Shown here piece by piece: positions 26,772 to 34,887 of a stretch of DNA of 64,000 bases (positions are counted from its first letter, which is position 1; every line of letters starts with the position of its first letter). Origin of the DNA: Allobosea sp. Root381 (GTDB taxonomy: Bacteria; Pseudomonadota; Alphaproteobacteria; Rhizobiales; Beijerinckiaceae); contig NZ_LMJT01000044.1 in the NCBI RefSeq assembly GCF_001429395.1, forward strand, positions 62,001 to 126,000, given 5' to 3'. A program made the position numbers and the translations under genes. The notes below the pieces were generated by a model. That model was not told the DNA's origin and ran no database searches. It was given only the letters and a program-made list of their open reading frames with translations.

Positions 26772-26856
26772 ATTCTCGGGCGAAGCGAAGCGTAGACCCG
26801 AGAATCTCATGACGAGAACCCGCTGGTTTCCGAGATGGTCGGGTGAAGCCCGACCA
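26772..26856. repeat. Interspersed multi-hairpin repeat, family C
   Basis: Two perfect stems: ATTCTCGGG (26772-26780) with CCCGAGAAT (26797-26805), and TGGTCGGG (26836-26843) with CCCGACCA (26849-26856). The second stem sequence is also found in the repeat at 45611-45703, so the two elements are related. It separates the DapA-family and dehydratase genes on the same strand. Confidence 0.75.
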
Positions 26857-26901
26857 CGGCGCCAGCACCGCTTAGAACGATAAGAGTTCGAGGAAACACC
26901 C

Positions 26902-28635
26902 ATGTCGTCCCACCGCCGCAAGACACCCGATACCCTGCGTTCGAAGCGCTGGTTCGGGGCGAGCGACCTGCGCTCCTTCGGGCATCGCTCGCGGGCGCTG
27001 CAGATGGGCTTCGGCCATGACGAGTTCATGGGCAAGCCGGTCATCGGCATCATCAACACCTGGTCCGAGATCAACCCCTGCCACACCCATCTGCGCGACC
27101 GCGCCGACGCGGTGAAGCGCGCGGTCTGGGCGGCAGGCGGTTTCCCGGTCGAGATCCCGGTGATGTCGGCCTCGGAGCAGTACCAGAAGCCGACGACGAT
27201 GCTCTATCGCAACTTCCTGGCGATGGAGACGGAGGAATCGATCCGCTCCCACCCGCTCGATGGCGCGGTGCTGCTCGGTGGCTGCGACAAGTCCACACCT
27301 GCCCTGATCATGGGCGCCTGCAGCGCCGGCCTGCCCTTCATCTTCGTGCCGGCCGGGCCGATGCTGCGCGGCAACTGGGCCGGCAAGATCCTCGGTTCAG
27401 GCGCCGACGTCTGGAAGTACTGGGCGGAAAAGGAAGCCGGCAACATCACCGACGACCAGTGGAAGGACATGGAGAGCGGCATCGCCCGCTCGCACGGCAC
27501 CTGCATGACCATGGGCACCGCCGCGACCATGATGAGCCATGCCGAGGTGCTGGGCCTGACCTTGCCCGGCGCCTCCGCCATTCCCGCCGCCGACGCCGCC
27601 CATCCGCGCATGGCGGCGGCATCCGGCACGCGCATCGTCGAGATGGTCTGGGAGGACCTGACGCCGGATCGCATCCTGACCCGCGAAAGCTTCGAGAACG
27701 CGTTGACCGTCCACATGGCCGTCGCGGGCTCGACCAATGCGATCATCCATCTCATCGCGATGGCCGGGCGGGCCGGCGTGACGCTGACGCCCGACGATTT
27801 CGACGCCTTCTCGCGCAAGGTGCCGGTGATCGCAAATCTGCGCCCCTCCGGCGACTTCCTGATGGAGGATTTCTTCTATGCCGGCGGCCTGCCTGCGCTG
27901 CTGAAGCAGCTCGAGAGCAAGCTCCACACCGACGCCATGACCGTGACCGGAAAGCCGCTTTCGGAGACGATCGCCCTCGCCAAGGTCTACAACGACGACG
28001 TCATCCGCCCGCTCGACAACGCCGTGACCACCGCCAACGGTCTCGCCGTGCTGAAGGGAAACCTCGCGCCCGACGGCTGCGTCATCAAGCCCTCGGCCGC
28101 CGAGCCCCGCCTGCTGAAGCATTCCGGTCCGGCGCTGGTCTTCGAGGACTACGATGCGATGATGAAGGCGGTGAATGACGAGAGCCTCGACGTCACGCCA
28201 GACCACGTCATGGTGCTGAAGAACTGCGGCCCCGTCGGCGGCCCGGGCATGCCGGAATGGGGCATGATGCCGATCCCGAAGAAGCTCCTGAAGCAGGGCG
28301 TGCGCGACATGCTGCGCATCTCGGATGCGCGCATGTCCGGCACCAGCTACGGCGCTTGCGTGCTCCATGTCGCCCCCGAGGCCTATATCAAGGGGCCGTT
28401 GGCAGCGGTGAAGACCGGCGACATCATCACCGTCGACGTCGAGGCGCGCAGCATCTCGGTCGGCCTGACCGACGCCGAGATCACTGAGCGCCTGAAGAGC
28501 TGGAAGCCGCCGAACCGCGACTATCCGCGCGGCTGGGGCAAGATGTCCGCGGCCCATATCCGCCAGGCCGACAAGGGCTGCGACTTCGACTATTTGGAGG
28601 GCACCGCGAAAATCCCCGAGCCGGAGATCCATTGA
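26902..28635 (+). CDS. IlvD/Edd family dehydratase, sugar-acid (arabonate) dehydratase-like
   Basis: 577 residues. Three cysteines placed like the iron-sulfur ligands of sugar-acid dehydratases are seen: C60 (NPCHTH), C128 (GGCDKSTPA) and C201 (SHGTCMTMG). The C-terminal ISDARMSGTSYGACVLHVAP is characteristic and resembles L-arabonate/D-xylonate/D-fuconate dehydratases more than biosynthetic IlvD. It should remove water from an aldonic acid to give a 2-keto-3-deoxy acid, which the DapA-family enzyme upstream could process. A family C repeat lies in the 138-bp gap to that gene. Confidence 0.9.
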   Translation: MSSHRRKTPDTLRSKRWFGASDLRSFGHRSRALQMGFGHDEFMGKPVIGIINTWSEINPCHTHLRDRADAVKRAVWAAGGFPVEIPVMSASEQYQKPTTMLYRNFLAMETEESIRSHPLDGAVLLGGCDKSTPALIMGACSAGLPFIFVPAGPMLRGNWAGKILGSGADVWKYWAEKEAGNITDDQWKDMESGIARSHGTCMTMGTAATMMSHAEVLGLTLPGASAIPAADAAHPRMAAASGTRIVEMVWEDLTPDRILTRESFENALTVHMAVAGSTNAIIHLIAMAGRAGVTLTPDDFDAFSRKVPVIANLRPSGDFLMEDFFYAGGLPALLKQLESKLHTDAMTVTGKPLSETIALAKVYNDDVIRPLDNAVTTANGLAVLKGNLAPDGCVIKPSAAEPRLLKHSGPALVFEDYDAMMKAVNDESLDVTPDHVMVLKNCGPVGGPGMPEWGMMPIPKKLLKQGVRDMLRISDARMSGTSYGACVLHVAPEAYIKGPLAAVKTGDIITVDVEARSISVGLTDAEITERLKSWKPPNRDYPRGWGKMSAAHIRQADKGCDFDYLEGTAKIPEPEIH

Positions 28636-28639
28636 TCGC

Positions 28640-28697
28640 TGTCATCGCGGAGGAAGCAATCAAGGCTCGGCGAGCGCAGGCGCGCAGGGTTGCTTGC
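28640..28697. repeat. Degenerate family A repeat remnant
   Basis: TGTCATCGCGGAGGAAGCAA (28640-28659) resembles the left arm of the family A element. AAGCAA (28654-28659) is answered by TTGCTT (28690-28695). It lies just after the dehydratase stop. Interpreted as a decayed copy. Confidence 0.45.
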
Positions 28698-28788
28698 ACC
28701 GAGACGCCTCGACGGGAGGAAATTGACGCAAGGTTGCCTGCCGAGGGGCGCTTACCTTAGGTTGTCGTCCCGCCCCCCCCGCGAGACC

Positions 28789-29541
28789 GTGACCGTGCCA
28801 CCCGCATCGCCCTCGCGGCCATTGTCCTGGCAAGCCGCCTTCGAGGCGCCGACTCATTCGCAGATCGAGCAGGAGCGCTGGGTCCTGGGCATGTGCCAGG
28901 GCCGCCGCGCCGGCCGCTTTGCCGAGATCGGCGCCTTCGACGGCGTGCTGCACAGCAACACCTACCGGCTCGAACTCGATTTCGGCTGGAGCGGCGTGCT
29001 GGTCGAGCCCAACCCGCAGCTCTTCGCCAACCTCGCGCAAAACCGCAGCGCTCTCTGCCTCCGGAAGGCGGTGCACCGCGAAGGCGGCCTGACGCTCTCC
29101 TTCATCGCCTCGCAGGAAATCGGCACGCTCACCGAATATGCCGAGGCAGATGCCTATGCCGAGCATCGCCGGCAAGCGATCCGGGCGAACGGCCTGATCG
29201 AGGTCGAGACCATCACCTTCGCCGCGATGGCCGAGGCCGATGACCGCGGCCATCACGGCTTCGACTATGTCTCACTCGATACCGAGGGCTCGGAACTCGA
29301 CATCCTGGCCACGATCGATTTCGCCCGGCATCGGATCGCGCTCTTCACCATCGAGCACAATTTCGTCGAGCCTCGCCGCGAGACGATGCGGCTGCTACTG
29401 GCGGAGGCAGGCTACCAGCGCCTGAATGTCGGTTTCGACGACTGGTACTGGCATGAGGGCCATCTGGAGGCGCGCAACGGCGGCACGCTACCCGACATCG
29501 CCGCCATCAACGCGCATGTGAAGAGCATCTATCACGATTGA
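28789..29541 (+). CDS. FkbM family methyltransferase
   Basis: About 250 residues, start uncertain. GTG 28789 keeps the conserved domain; TTG 28690 or TTG 28762 would add up to 33 residues and place a run of eight C (28773-28780) inside the gene. No strong ribosome site is seen for any of them. The SAM-binding region reads GRFAEIGAFDGVLHSNTYRL, followed by GWSGVLVEPNP; DYVSLDTEGSELDIL near residues 160-175 is the second FkbM motif. FkbM proteins O-methylate sugars or natural products; neighbouring polysaccharide genes suggest a glycan substrate. Confidence 0.82.
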   Translation: MTVPPASPSRPLSWQAAFEAPTHSQIEQERWVLGMCQGRRAGRFAEIGAFDGVLHSNTYRLELDFGWSGVLVEPNPQLFANLAQNRSALCLRKAVHREGGLTLSFIASQEIGTLTEYAEADAYAEHRRQAIRANGLIEVETITFAAMAEADDRGHHGFDYVSLDTEGSELDILATIDFARHRIALFTIEHNFVEPRRETMRLLLAEAGYQRLNVGFDDWYWHEGHLEARNGGTLPDIAAINAHVKSIYHD

Positions 29542-29574
29542 GCCAGGAGGCCGGCATCGGCCGCCGCTGGCTGC

Positions 29575-30324
29575 TCAGCCGAAGACGCGCGGCCTCAGGC
29601 CCGCATGGAACCAGGTGATCATCGAATAGATGTCGTAGACCGGCAGCCCGGTCGCCGCCTGCACGTCGGCGGCATAGGGCGGCATGTTGGTGCATTCGAG
29701 CACGATCGCGCCGACATCCGGATTGGCCTTTGCCAGCGCCAGCGCCGCCTCGACCACGTCCTGCCAGGCGAGATCGACGTCCATGTCGTCCTTCTCGGCC
29801 TTGATCAGCACGCGGAAGAACTCGCGGCCGTTCTCGGTGCCGGTGACCGGCGTATCGAGCGGCACGCCCGCCCCTTCCAGATGCTTCGGTGTCAGGCTCC
29901 CCTTGGAGACCGTGACGACGCCGACGCGCTTGCCGGGAGGCAGCGTGGCCTGCACCCAGGGCACCTGCATCAGCGAGGAGGTCGCGACCGGCACGCCCAC
30001 CGCCTCGGCCAGTTCGCGCTGGAACAGGGCGAGGAAGCCGCAATTGGTGGTGATCGCCTCGGCACCGAGCCGCACCAGCTCGCGCGCCGCCTCAACGAAA
30101 TCCGGTAGCAACCCGGCCGCGCCCTGCATCACGACGCGATCGGGGCTCGCCCCGCCGACGACGCGATAGAGCACGGGGAAAGGCCAGGTCGCACCATTGC
30201 CCATGTCGCCGAGGATGCGGGGAAAGCGCGCTTCCAGCATCAGGATTCCAAGCGGCGCGCCATAGATCGCCTTGCCGCCGCGGGCGATCCGCGAGGCCTG
30301 GGCGGTGACGGCAGTGGTCGGCAT
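29575..30324 (-). CDS. Aspartate/glutamate racemase-like protein
   Basis: 249 residues from ATG 30324 (AAGGA upstream); an open frame continues to 31026 but only this part has family features. The two catalytic cysteines of the Asp/Glu/hydantoin racemase superfamily are C95 in TTNCGF and C211 in LECTNMPPYA, so a two-base racemase mechanism is possible. Arylmalonate decarboxylase and maleate isomerase belong to the same fold, so the reaction is not settled. It converges on the FkbM gene and has no obvious operon partner. Confidence 0.83.
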   Translation of the reverse strand: MPTTAVTAQASRIARGGKAIYGAPLGILMLEARFPRILGDMGNGATWPFPVLYRVVGGASPDRVVMQGAAGLLPDFVEAARELVRLGAEAITTNCGFLALFQRELAEAVGVPVATSSLMQVPWVQATLPPGKRVGVVTVSKGSLTPKHLEGAGVPLDTPVTGTENGREFFRVLIKAEKDDMDVDLAWQDVVEAALALAKANPDVGAIVLECTNMPPYAADVQAATGLPVYDIYSMITWFHAGLRPRVFG

Positions 30325-30546
30325 GGCGGCGTCCTTCGGCTGATCGACCGGCAAGAGGTAGCGCGGCCGGGTGGCGAACGCCACCGCGGCGCAGCGCCCG
30401 CTCGTCTTAGCCGGATTAGCAGTTGCCCGGGCTCGCGAACATGCCCATAACCCGCCTGCTGCGGCCTTCACGAGCCGGCCTGCCGCCCCGCGACGAGGCG
30501 GCGTGATCATTGCAAGGGCACGGGCGAACGGGGCGGGACGCAGCTT

Positions 30547-30921
30547 TTGGACGGCATCGACATAACCCTGCGGCGGATCGCGACCGCCATCGGCTGGAGC
30601 GCAGTGCTGGCCATCGCCTTCGTGACCGTGGCCCCGATCGGGCACCGCCCGCATCTGCCTGGCCTGGGTCCCGATATCGAGCGTTTCTGCGCCTTTCTGC
30701 TTCTCGCGGGCTCGATGGCCTTCGCCTACCCGAAGCGCCGCTTCATGGTCCTCGTCCTGACGATCGGGCTTGCCATCGGCCTCGAAGCCGCCCAGCTGCT
30801 CGAGCCGACGCGTCACGGACGGCCACATGACGTCGTCATCAAGGCCGCCGGGGCCCTGGCCGGCACCATGCTCGCGCTCCTGATGGAGCGGTTCGCCCGT
30901 GGTTTGCGCCGGGCTGTCTGA
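30547..30921 (+). CDS. VanZ-like small membrane protein
   Basis: 124 residues with about four hydrophobic segments and the VanZ-like arrangement DIERFCAFLLLAGSMAFAYP, then GLEAAQLLEPTRHGRPHDVV (a conserved E-x3-Q and R/D region). The start appears to be TTG 30547 since no in-frame ATG or GTG fits. VanZ-like proteins are poorly understood; in alphaproteobacteria they often stand near exopolysaccharide genes, as here, just before a sugar transferase. Confidence 0.75.
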   Translation: MDGIDITLRRIATAIGWSAVLAIAFVTVAPIGHRPHLPGLGPDIERFCAFLLLAGSMAFAYPKRRFMVLVLTIGLAIGLEAAQLLEPTRHGRPHDVVIKAAGALAGTMLALLMERFARGLRRAV

Positions 30922-31151
30922 CGTCACCTGCCTCCTTCGTGCCGAAATGGCACACAACAGCAAAGCACATCGCCCGATTGCGATGGTGGCACCGACTTTG
31001 ACGGCTTTCTCGCCAATCTGAGACAAGCGGCGACCGGCATGCGGTTTGCGGTTCCTCTGCCGGGCGCACCCCCGGCCGCATGGCTGTGCCGGAGCGAAGC
31101 GTCCCGACCGTACGGCCTCGGCCGTGCGCGATGCGGAGCGACCGAGCCGAG

Positions 31152-32606
31152 ATGACCGTCAACGACCTGAACCTCGCAGTCGGCGCGGCGACCGAGGAGC
31201 GCGCCAGCCTCTGGCGCTACTGCCTCTGGCTCGTCATGGCCGCGACCGACGCCGTCGTCGTGATGGCGACCGTCGGCCTCGTCTCGCTGGGCTATCACCT
31301 TCAGGCCTATGGCCATGGCCCGGCGGAGCAGGTCACGCTCGAGCTCGCCACGATGCTCGCGGCGATCTTCGTCTTCACCAATGCGATGCGCGGCCGCTAC
31401 CAGATCGCCAATTACCTCTCGACGAAGGGCCAGATCGCCTCGGCGTTCTCGGTCTGGAACGTGACGATGGTGGCCTTCATCGCCATCCTCTTCCTCGCCA
31501 AGATCGTCGATCACTATTCGCGCGCCGTCATTCTCGCGAGCTACCTCGCCGGCATACCGGTGATTGCGCTCGCCCGCTCGGGGATGGCCCGCGCCATCTC
31601 GATCGCCAGCAGGACCGGACGCATCACCAGCGAGCGCGTCTTCCTCATCGGCCGCGAACAGGAGGTGATGTCGTTCGTCTCGCGGCACCAGCCCTGGGAC
31701 GTCGGCTTCGCCATCGTCGATGTCGCCTTCCTGCGCGGCAATGACCAGCGTCGCACCGCCGACCCGGCCGCCGCGCTTGCCGCCGATCTCACCAGCGCGG
31801 CCGCAACCTGCCGGATGAAGCGGCCCGACTCGGTCTTCATCGCCCTGCCCTGGTCGGACCAGGAAACCATCGACGCCTGCGTCGATGCCTTCATGAACCT
31901 CCCGGTCGCAATCCACCTGACGCCCGAGCGGATCATGGACCGTTTCCGGACGCCGCACATCGTCCGCACCGGCACGCTCTCCAGCCTGCGCCTGACGCGG
32001 CCGGCCCTCTCCATGGCCGAGGTCGCGCTGAAACGCGCGGCCGACATCGTCGGCGCCTTGTCGATCCTGGTCGTGACCGCTCCGCTGCTGCTGATCGTCG
32101 CCGCGCTGATCAAGCTCGACTCACCCGGCCCCGTGCTGTTCCGCCAGCGCCGCTACGGCTTCAACCGGCAGGCCTTCCGCATCTTCAAGTTCCGCACCAT
32201 GACGACGACGGAGGACGGGGACGTCATCGTCCAGGCCAAGCAGAACGACCCGCGGGTCACCCGCATCGGCCGGTTCCTGCGGCATTACAACCTGGACGAA
32301 CTGCCGCAACTGCTCAATGTGATCGCAGGCCAGATGTCGCTCGTCGGACCCCGCCCCCACGCGCTTGCCCATGACTGGGAGTTCGAGCGCAAGATCGCGC
32401 TCTATGCGCGGCGCCACAACGTCAGGCCCGGCATCACCGGCTGGGCGCAGGTCAACGGACTGCGCGGCGAGACCGACACCGACGAGAAGATGGCCAAACG
32501 CATCGACTTCGACCACTGGTACATCGACAACTGGTCGTTCTGGCTCGACATCGCGATCCTGCTGCGCACCGTTCTGAGCCCTAAGGCGTACCTCAATGCG
32601 CGTTGA
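31152..32606 (+). CDS. Polyisoprenyl-phosphate sugar transferase (WcaJ/ExoY-like)
   Basis: About 484 residues from ATG 31152 (earlier in-frame starts at 31131 and 31080 are possible). The N-terminal half has four or five membrane spans and a CoA-binding-like domain; the C-terminal 190 residues are a bacterial sugar-transferase domain: KRAADIVGALSILVVTAPLL, SPGPVLFRQRRYGF, FRIFKFRTM, then GITGWAQVNGLRGETDT. It should transfer a sugar-1-phosphate to undecaprenyl phosphate at the inner membrane, the first step in exopolysaccharide or capsule synthesis. No other glycosyltransferases or Wzx/Wzy are visible nearby. Confidence 0.9.
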   Translation: MTVNDLNLAVGAATEERASLWRYCLWLVMAATDAVVVMATVGLVSLGYHLQAYGHGPAEQVTLELATMLAAIFVFTNAMRGRYQIANYLSTKGQIASAFSVWNVTMVAFIAILFLAKIVDHYSRAVILASYLAGIPVIALARSGMARAISIASRTGRITSERVFLIGREQEVMSFVSRHQPWDVGFAIVDVAFLRGNDQRRTADPAAALAADLTSAAATCRMKRPDSVFIALPWSDQETIDACVDAFMNLPVAIHLTPERIMDRFRTPHIVRTGTLSSLRLTRPALSMAEVALKRAADIVGALSILVVTAPLLLIVAALIKLDSPGPVLFRQRRYGFNRQAFRIFKFRTMTTTEDGDVIVQAKQNDPRVTRIGRFLRHYNLDELPQLLNVIAGQMSLVGPRPHALAHDWEFERKIALYARRHNVRPGITGWAQVNGLRGETDTDEKMAKRIDFDHWYIDNWSFWLDIAILLRTVLSPKAYLNAR

Positions 32607-32630
32607 TCCCCCTTCTTTTGCGTCGGGGGA
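32607..32630 (+). terminator. Hairpin directly after the sugar transferase stop
   Basis: TCCCCC (32607-32612) pairs with GGGGGA (32625-32630) across a 12-base pyrimidine-rich loop, starting at the base after the TGA. There is no T run, so a rho-independent role is only tentative. Confidence 0.35.
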
Positions 32631-32751
32631 CACCGCTGGCCAGCGCGCGATCCCACGCCTAGCATTGCCCTAAGGTCAGCGCGATTTCCGGAAGACGAGG
32701 GCGGCCGCAGCGGACCGAGGCGCCATCTGCCCAAGCGGAAAGGGCCTGCAA

Positions 32752-33891
32752 GTGCCTGGACCTGTCTCGAAACTCTCGCGTTGGCTCTGCGACGAGGCGC
32801 TTCCCTTCTGGCAGTCGCGCGGGCGCGACGTGGTCTTCGGCGGCGTGCATGAGCGGCTGCGCTGGGACGGTGCGCCCGACGTCGCCACCGCAAAGCGCGT
32901 CCGCGTCCAGGCGCGCCAGATCTACTGCTATTCGCACGCCAGCGCTCTCGGCTGGTTCGATGGGCTCGGCTTCGCCGGCGCGACGCTGGACTGGCTGCTG
33001 GAGAAGGCGGCCAGCCCCGATGGCGGCCCTGGCTTCGTCCACCTGCTCCAGCCCGACGGCAGCGTCGCCAACCCGCTGCGCGACACCTATGACCATGCCT
33101 TCATCCTTCTGGCGCTGGCCTGGTACGCCAAGGCCAGCGGCGATGCGCAGGCTCGCGCCCTGATCGGCGCGACGCTCGATTTCCTCGACGAGTGGATGCT
33201 CTGCACGGACGGCTCCTACCGCGAGGGTGTGCCGCCCGCCCTGCCACGCCGCCAGAACCCGCACATGCATCTGTTCGAGGCGATGCTCGCCCTGCACGAG
33301 ACGCTCGCCTTTCCCGGCGCGCTCGAACGCGCAGGCAAGCTGCGCTCCATGCTGCTGGAGCGCTTCCTCGCGCCTACCGGGCTGCTGCTCGAGTTCTTCG
33401 ACGACGACTGGCGGCCCGCTTCGGGCGATGTCGGCCGCATCGTCGAACCCGGCCATCTGGCGGAGTGGTGCTGGCTGCTGCGCCGCTATGAAAGGGCCGC
33501 GGGACTTGCGCCGGACACCCTGCCCTCGGCTCTCATCGATGCGGCCGAGGCGACGGCCGATCCCGCGACCGGCTTCCTGATCGACGAGGCGTTCAGCGAC
33601 GGAACCTGCTCCCGCCGCAGCCGCAGGCTCTGGCCCCAGACCGAATGGGCGAAGGCCTGGCTCTCGGAGCAGCGCGCCGGTCGCCCCGGCGCCGGGGCGA
33701 AGGCAGCACATGCGCTCGGGCAGCTCTCGACCTGCTATCTCGGCCAGCCCCTGCCCGGAGCCTGGATCGACCAGATGGACGACACCGGCCGGCCCCTCGT
33801 GGACACGATTCCCGCGAGCACGCTCTATCACGTCTTCGCTGCAGCCGTGGAGGCAGACGCGGTCCTGCTGGAGCAGAGAGCATTCGCCTGA
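32752..33891 (+). CDS. AGE family epimerase/isomerase (mannose isomerase-like)
   Basis: 379 residues forming an (alpha/alpha)6 barrel of the N-acylglucosamine 2-epimerase family, which includes cytoplasmic mannose-6-phosphate and mannose/glucose isomerases. Family features are RVRVQARQIYCYSHA near residue 50, DTYDHAFILLALAWY near 110, EPGHLAEWCWLL with a catalytic His near 230, and QTEWAKAWL. GTG 32752 follows GGAAAGGG. It stands 145 bp after the sugar transferase and may supply sugar precursors for the same polysaccharide. Confidence 0.88.
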   Translation: MPGPVSKLSRWLCDEALPFWQSRGRDVVFGGVHERLRWDGAPDVATAKRVRVQARQIYCYSHASALGWFDGLGFAGATLDWLLEKAASPDGGPGFVHLLQPDGSVANPLRDTYDHAFILLALAWYAKASGDAQARALIGATLDFLDEWMLCTDGSYREGVPPALPRRQNPHMHLFEAMLALHETLAFPGALERAGKLRSMLLERFLAPTGLLLEFFDDDWRPASGDVGRIVEPGHLAEWCWLLRRYERAAGLAPDTLPSALIDAAEATADPATGFLIDEAFSDGTCSRRSRRLWPQTEWAKAWLSEQRAGRPGAGAKAAHALGQLSTCYLGQPLPGAWIDQMDDTGRPLVDTIPASTLYHVFAAAVEADAVLLEQRAFA

Positions 33892-33904
33892 TCGAGCGGT
33901 CGCT

Positions 33905-33924
33905 CAGGCGTTATCGGGCGCCTG
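33905..33924. terminator. Possible bidirectional hairpin between convergent genes
   Basis: CAGGCG (33905-33910) pairs with CGCCTG (33919-33924) across an eight-base loop, in the 53-bp space between the AGE-family gene and the crotonase gene. No T run is present on either side. Confidence 0.35.
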
Positions 33925-33944
33925 CCCTTCCCAGAGCCGTGCGC

Positions 33945-34727
33945 CTACTTGCCCTGCCATTGCGGCGGCCGCTTGCCGAGGAATGCTTCCATGCCCTCCC
34001 GGAAATCGGCGCTGCTGTAGCACATCACCACGAGATCGTTTCCGCCCTCGGCCGGCAGCGACGCACCGGCGAGGCGGCGCAGCGCCTCCTTCGTGGCCCG
34101 CATCGTCAGCGGCGCGTGCCCGCGGATCGTCGTGGCGAGTTCCTGAGCCCGCGCCATCAGAGCCGCATGATCGGCGACGAGCTCGTTGTAGAGCCCGATG
34201 CGATGGCCTTCCTCGGCCTCGATCAGCCTCGCGGTGAAGACGATGTCCTTGACCCGCGCCGGCCCGAGCAGCGCGGCGAGCCGGGCGTAGTTCGTCATCG
34301 ACAGGCAGTTTCCGAGCGTCCGCGCGACCGGAAAGCCGAAGCGTGCCGTCGTCGTCGCGACCCGCAGATCGCAGGCGCAGGCGATGCTCGCCCCGCCGCC
34401 CGTGACGGCTCCCGAGATCGCCGCGATGGTCGGGATCGTGCAGGCCTCGATGGCGGTGATGACGCGATCGATCCTCTCCTCATAGGCCAGCGCGTCCTCC
34501 GGCGTGGCGAAGGAGCGGAATTGGGAGATGTCGGTGCCCGCGGCGAAGGCCTTCTCGCCCGCGCCGGTGAGGATCAGCACCTTCGGCGCGCCATGGGCGG
34601 CGGGATCGCTGCAGATCGCCGCGAGCCGCTCATACATCGCAAAGGTCAGGGCGTTGCGGGCCTGCGGCCGGTTCAGGGTGATCGTGCCGACCTCGTCCCG
34701 GACCTCGTAGAGAATCTCGTCATCCAT
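33945..34727 (-). CDS. Crotonase (enoyl-CoA hydratase/isomerase) family protein with altered active site
   Basis: 260 residues, the usual crotonase length. The CoA-binding oxyanion-hole segments are present (FAAGTDIS near 61-68; SGAVTGGGASIACACDL at 105-121). The two glutamates that catalyse hydration in rat crotonase align with Ser114 (GGG-A-S) and Val134 (FGFPV), so simple hydratase activity is unlikely. Other crotonase-fold reactions such as hydrolysis, decarboxylation or isomerisation remain possible. ATG 34727 follows GGGAGTGAG. It is on the same strand as the upstream ABC transporter, 160 bp after its ATPase gene, and may be co-transcribed. Confidence 0.87.
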   Translation of the reverse strand: MDDEILYEVRDEVGTITLNRPQARNALTFAMYERLAAICSDPAAHGAPKVLILTGAGEKAFAAGTDISQFRSFATPEDALAYEERIDRVITAIEACTIPTIAAISGAVTGGGASIACACDLRVATTTARFGFPVARTLGNCLSMTNYARLAALLGPARVKDIVFTARLIEAEEGHRIGLYNELVADHAALMARAQELATTIRGHAPLTMRATKEALRRLAGASLPAEGGNDLVVMCYSSADFREGMEAFLGKRPPQWQGK

Positions 34728-34887
34728 TCAGGCTCACTCCCTAGGCATCTTATTGGGCCGACGCCGCCATGGCGTTGCCGGGCGAGTCGGGTCGAAAGGA
34801 GCCGGACTATCCGTGCCCTCCGGCAGAGCGTCAACGCTTGGTGCCGGCCATCCCGGCCTGTCCGCGACGCGCAGCCGCTCGGCGGCC

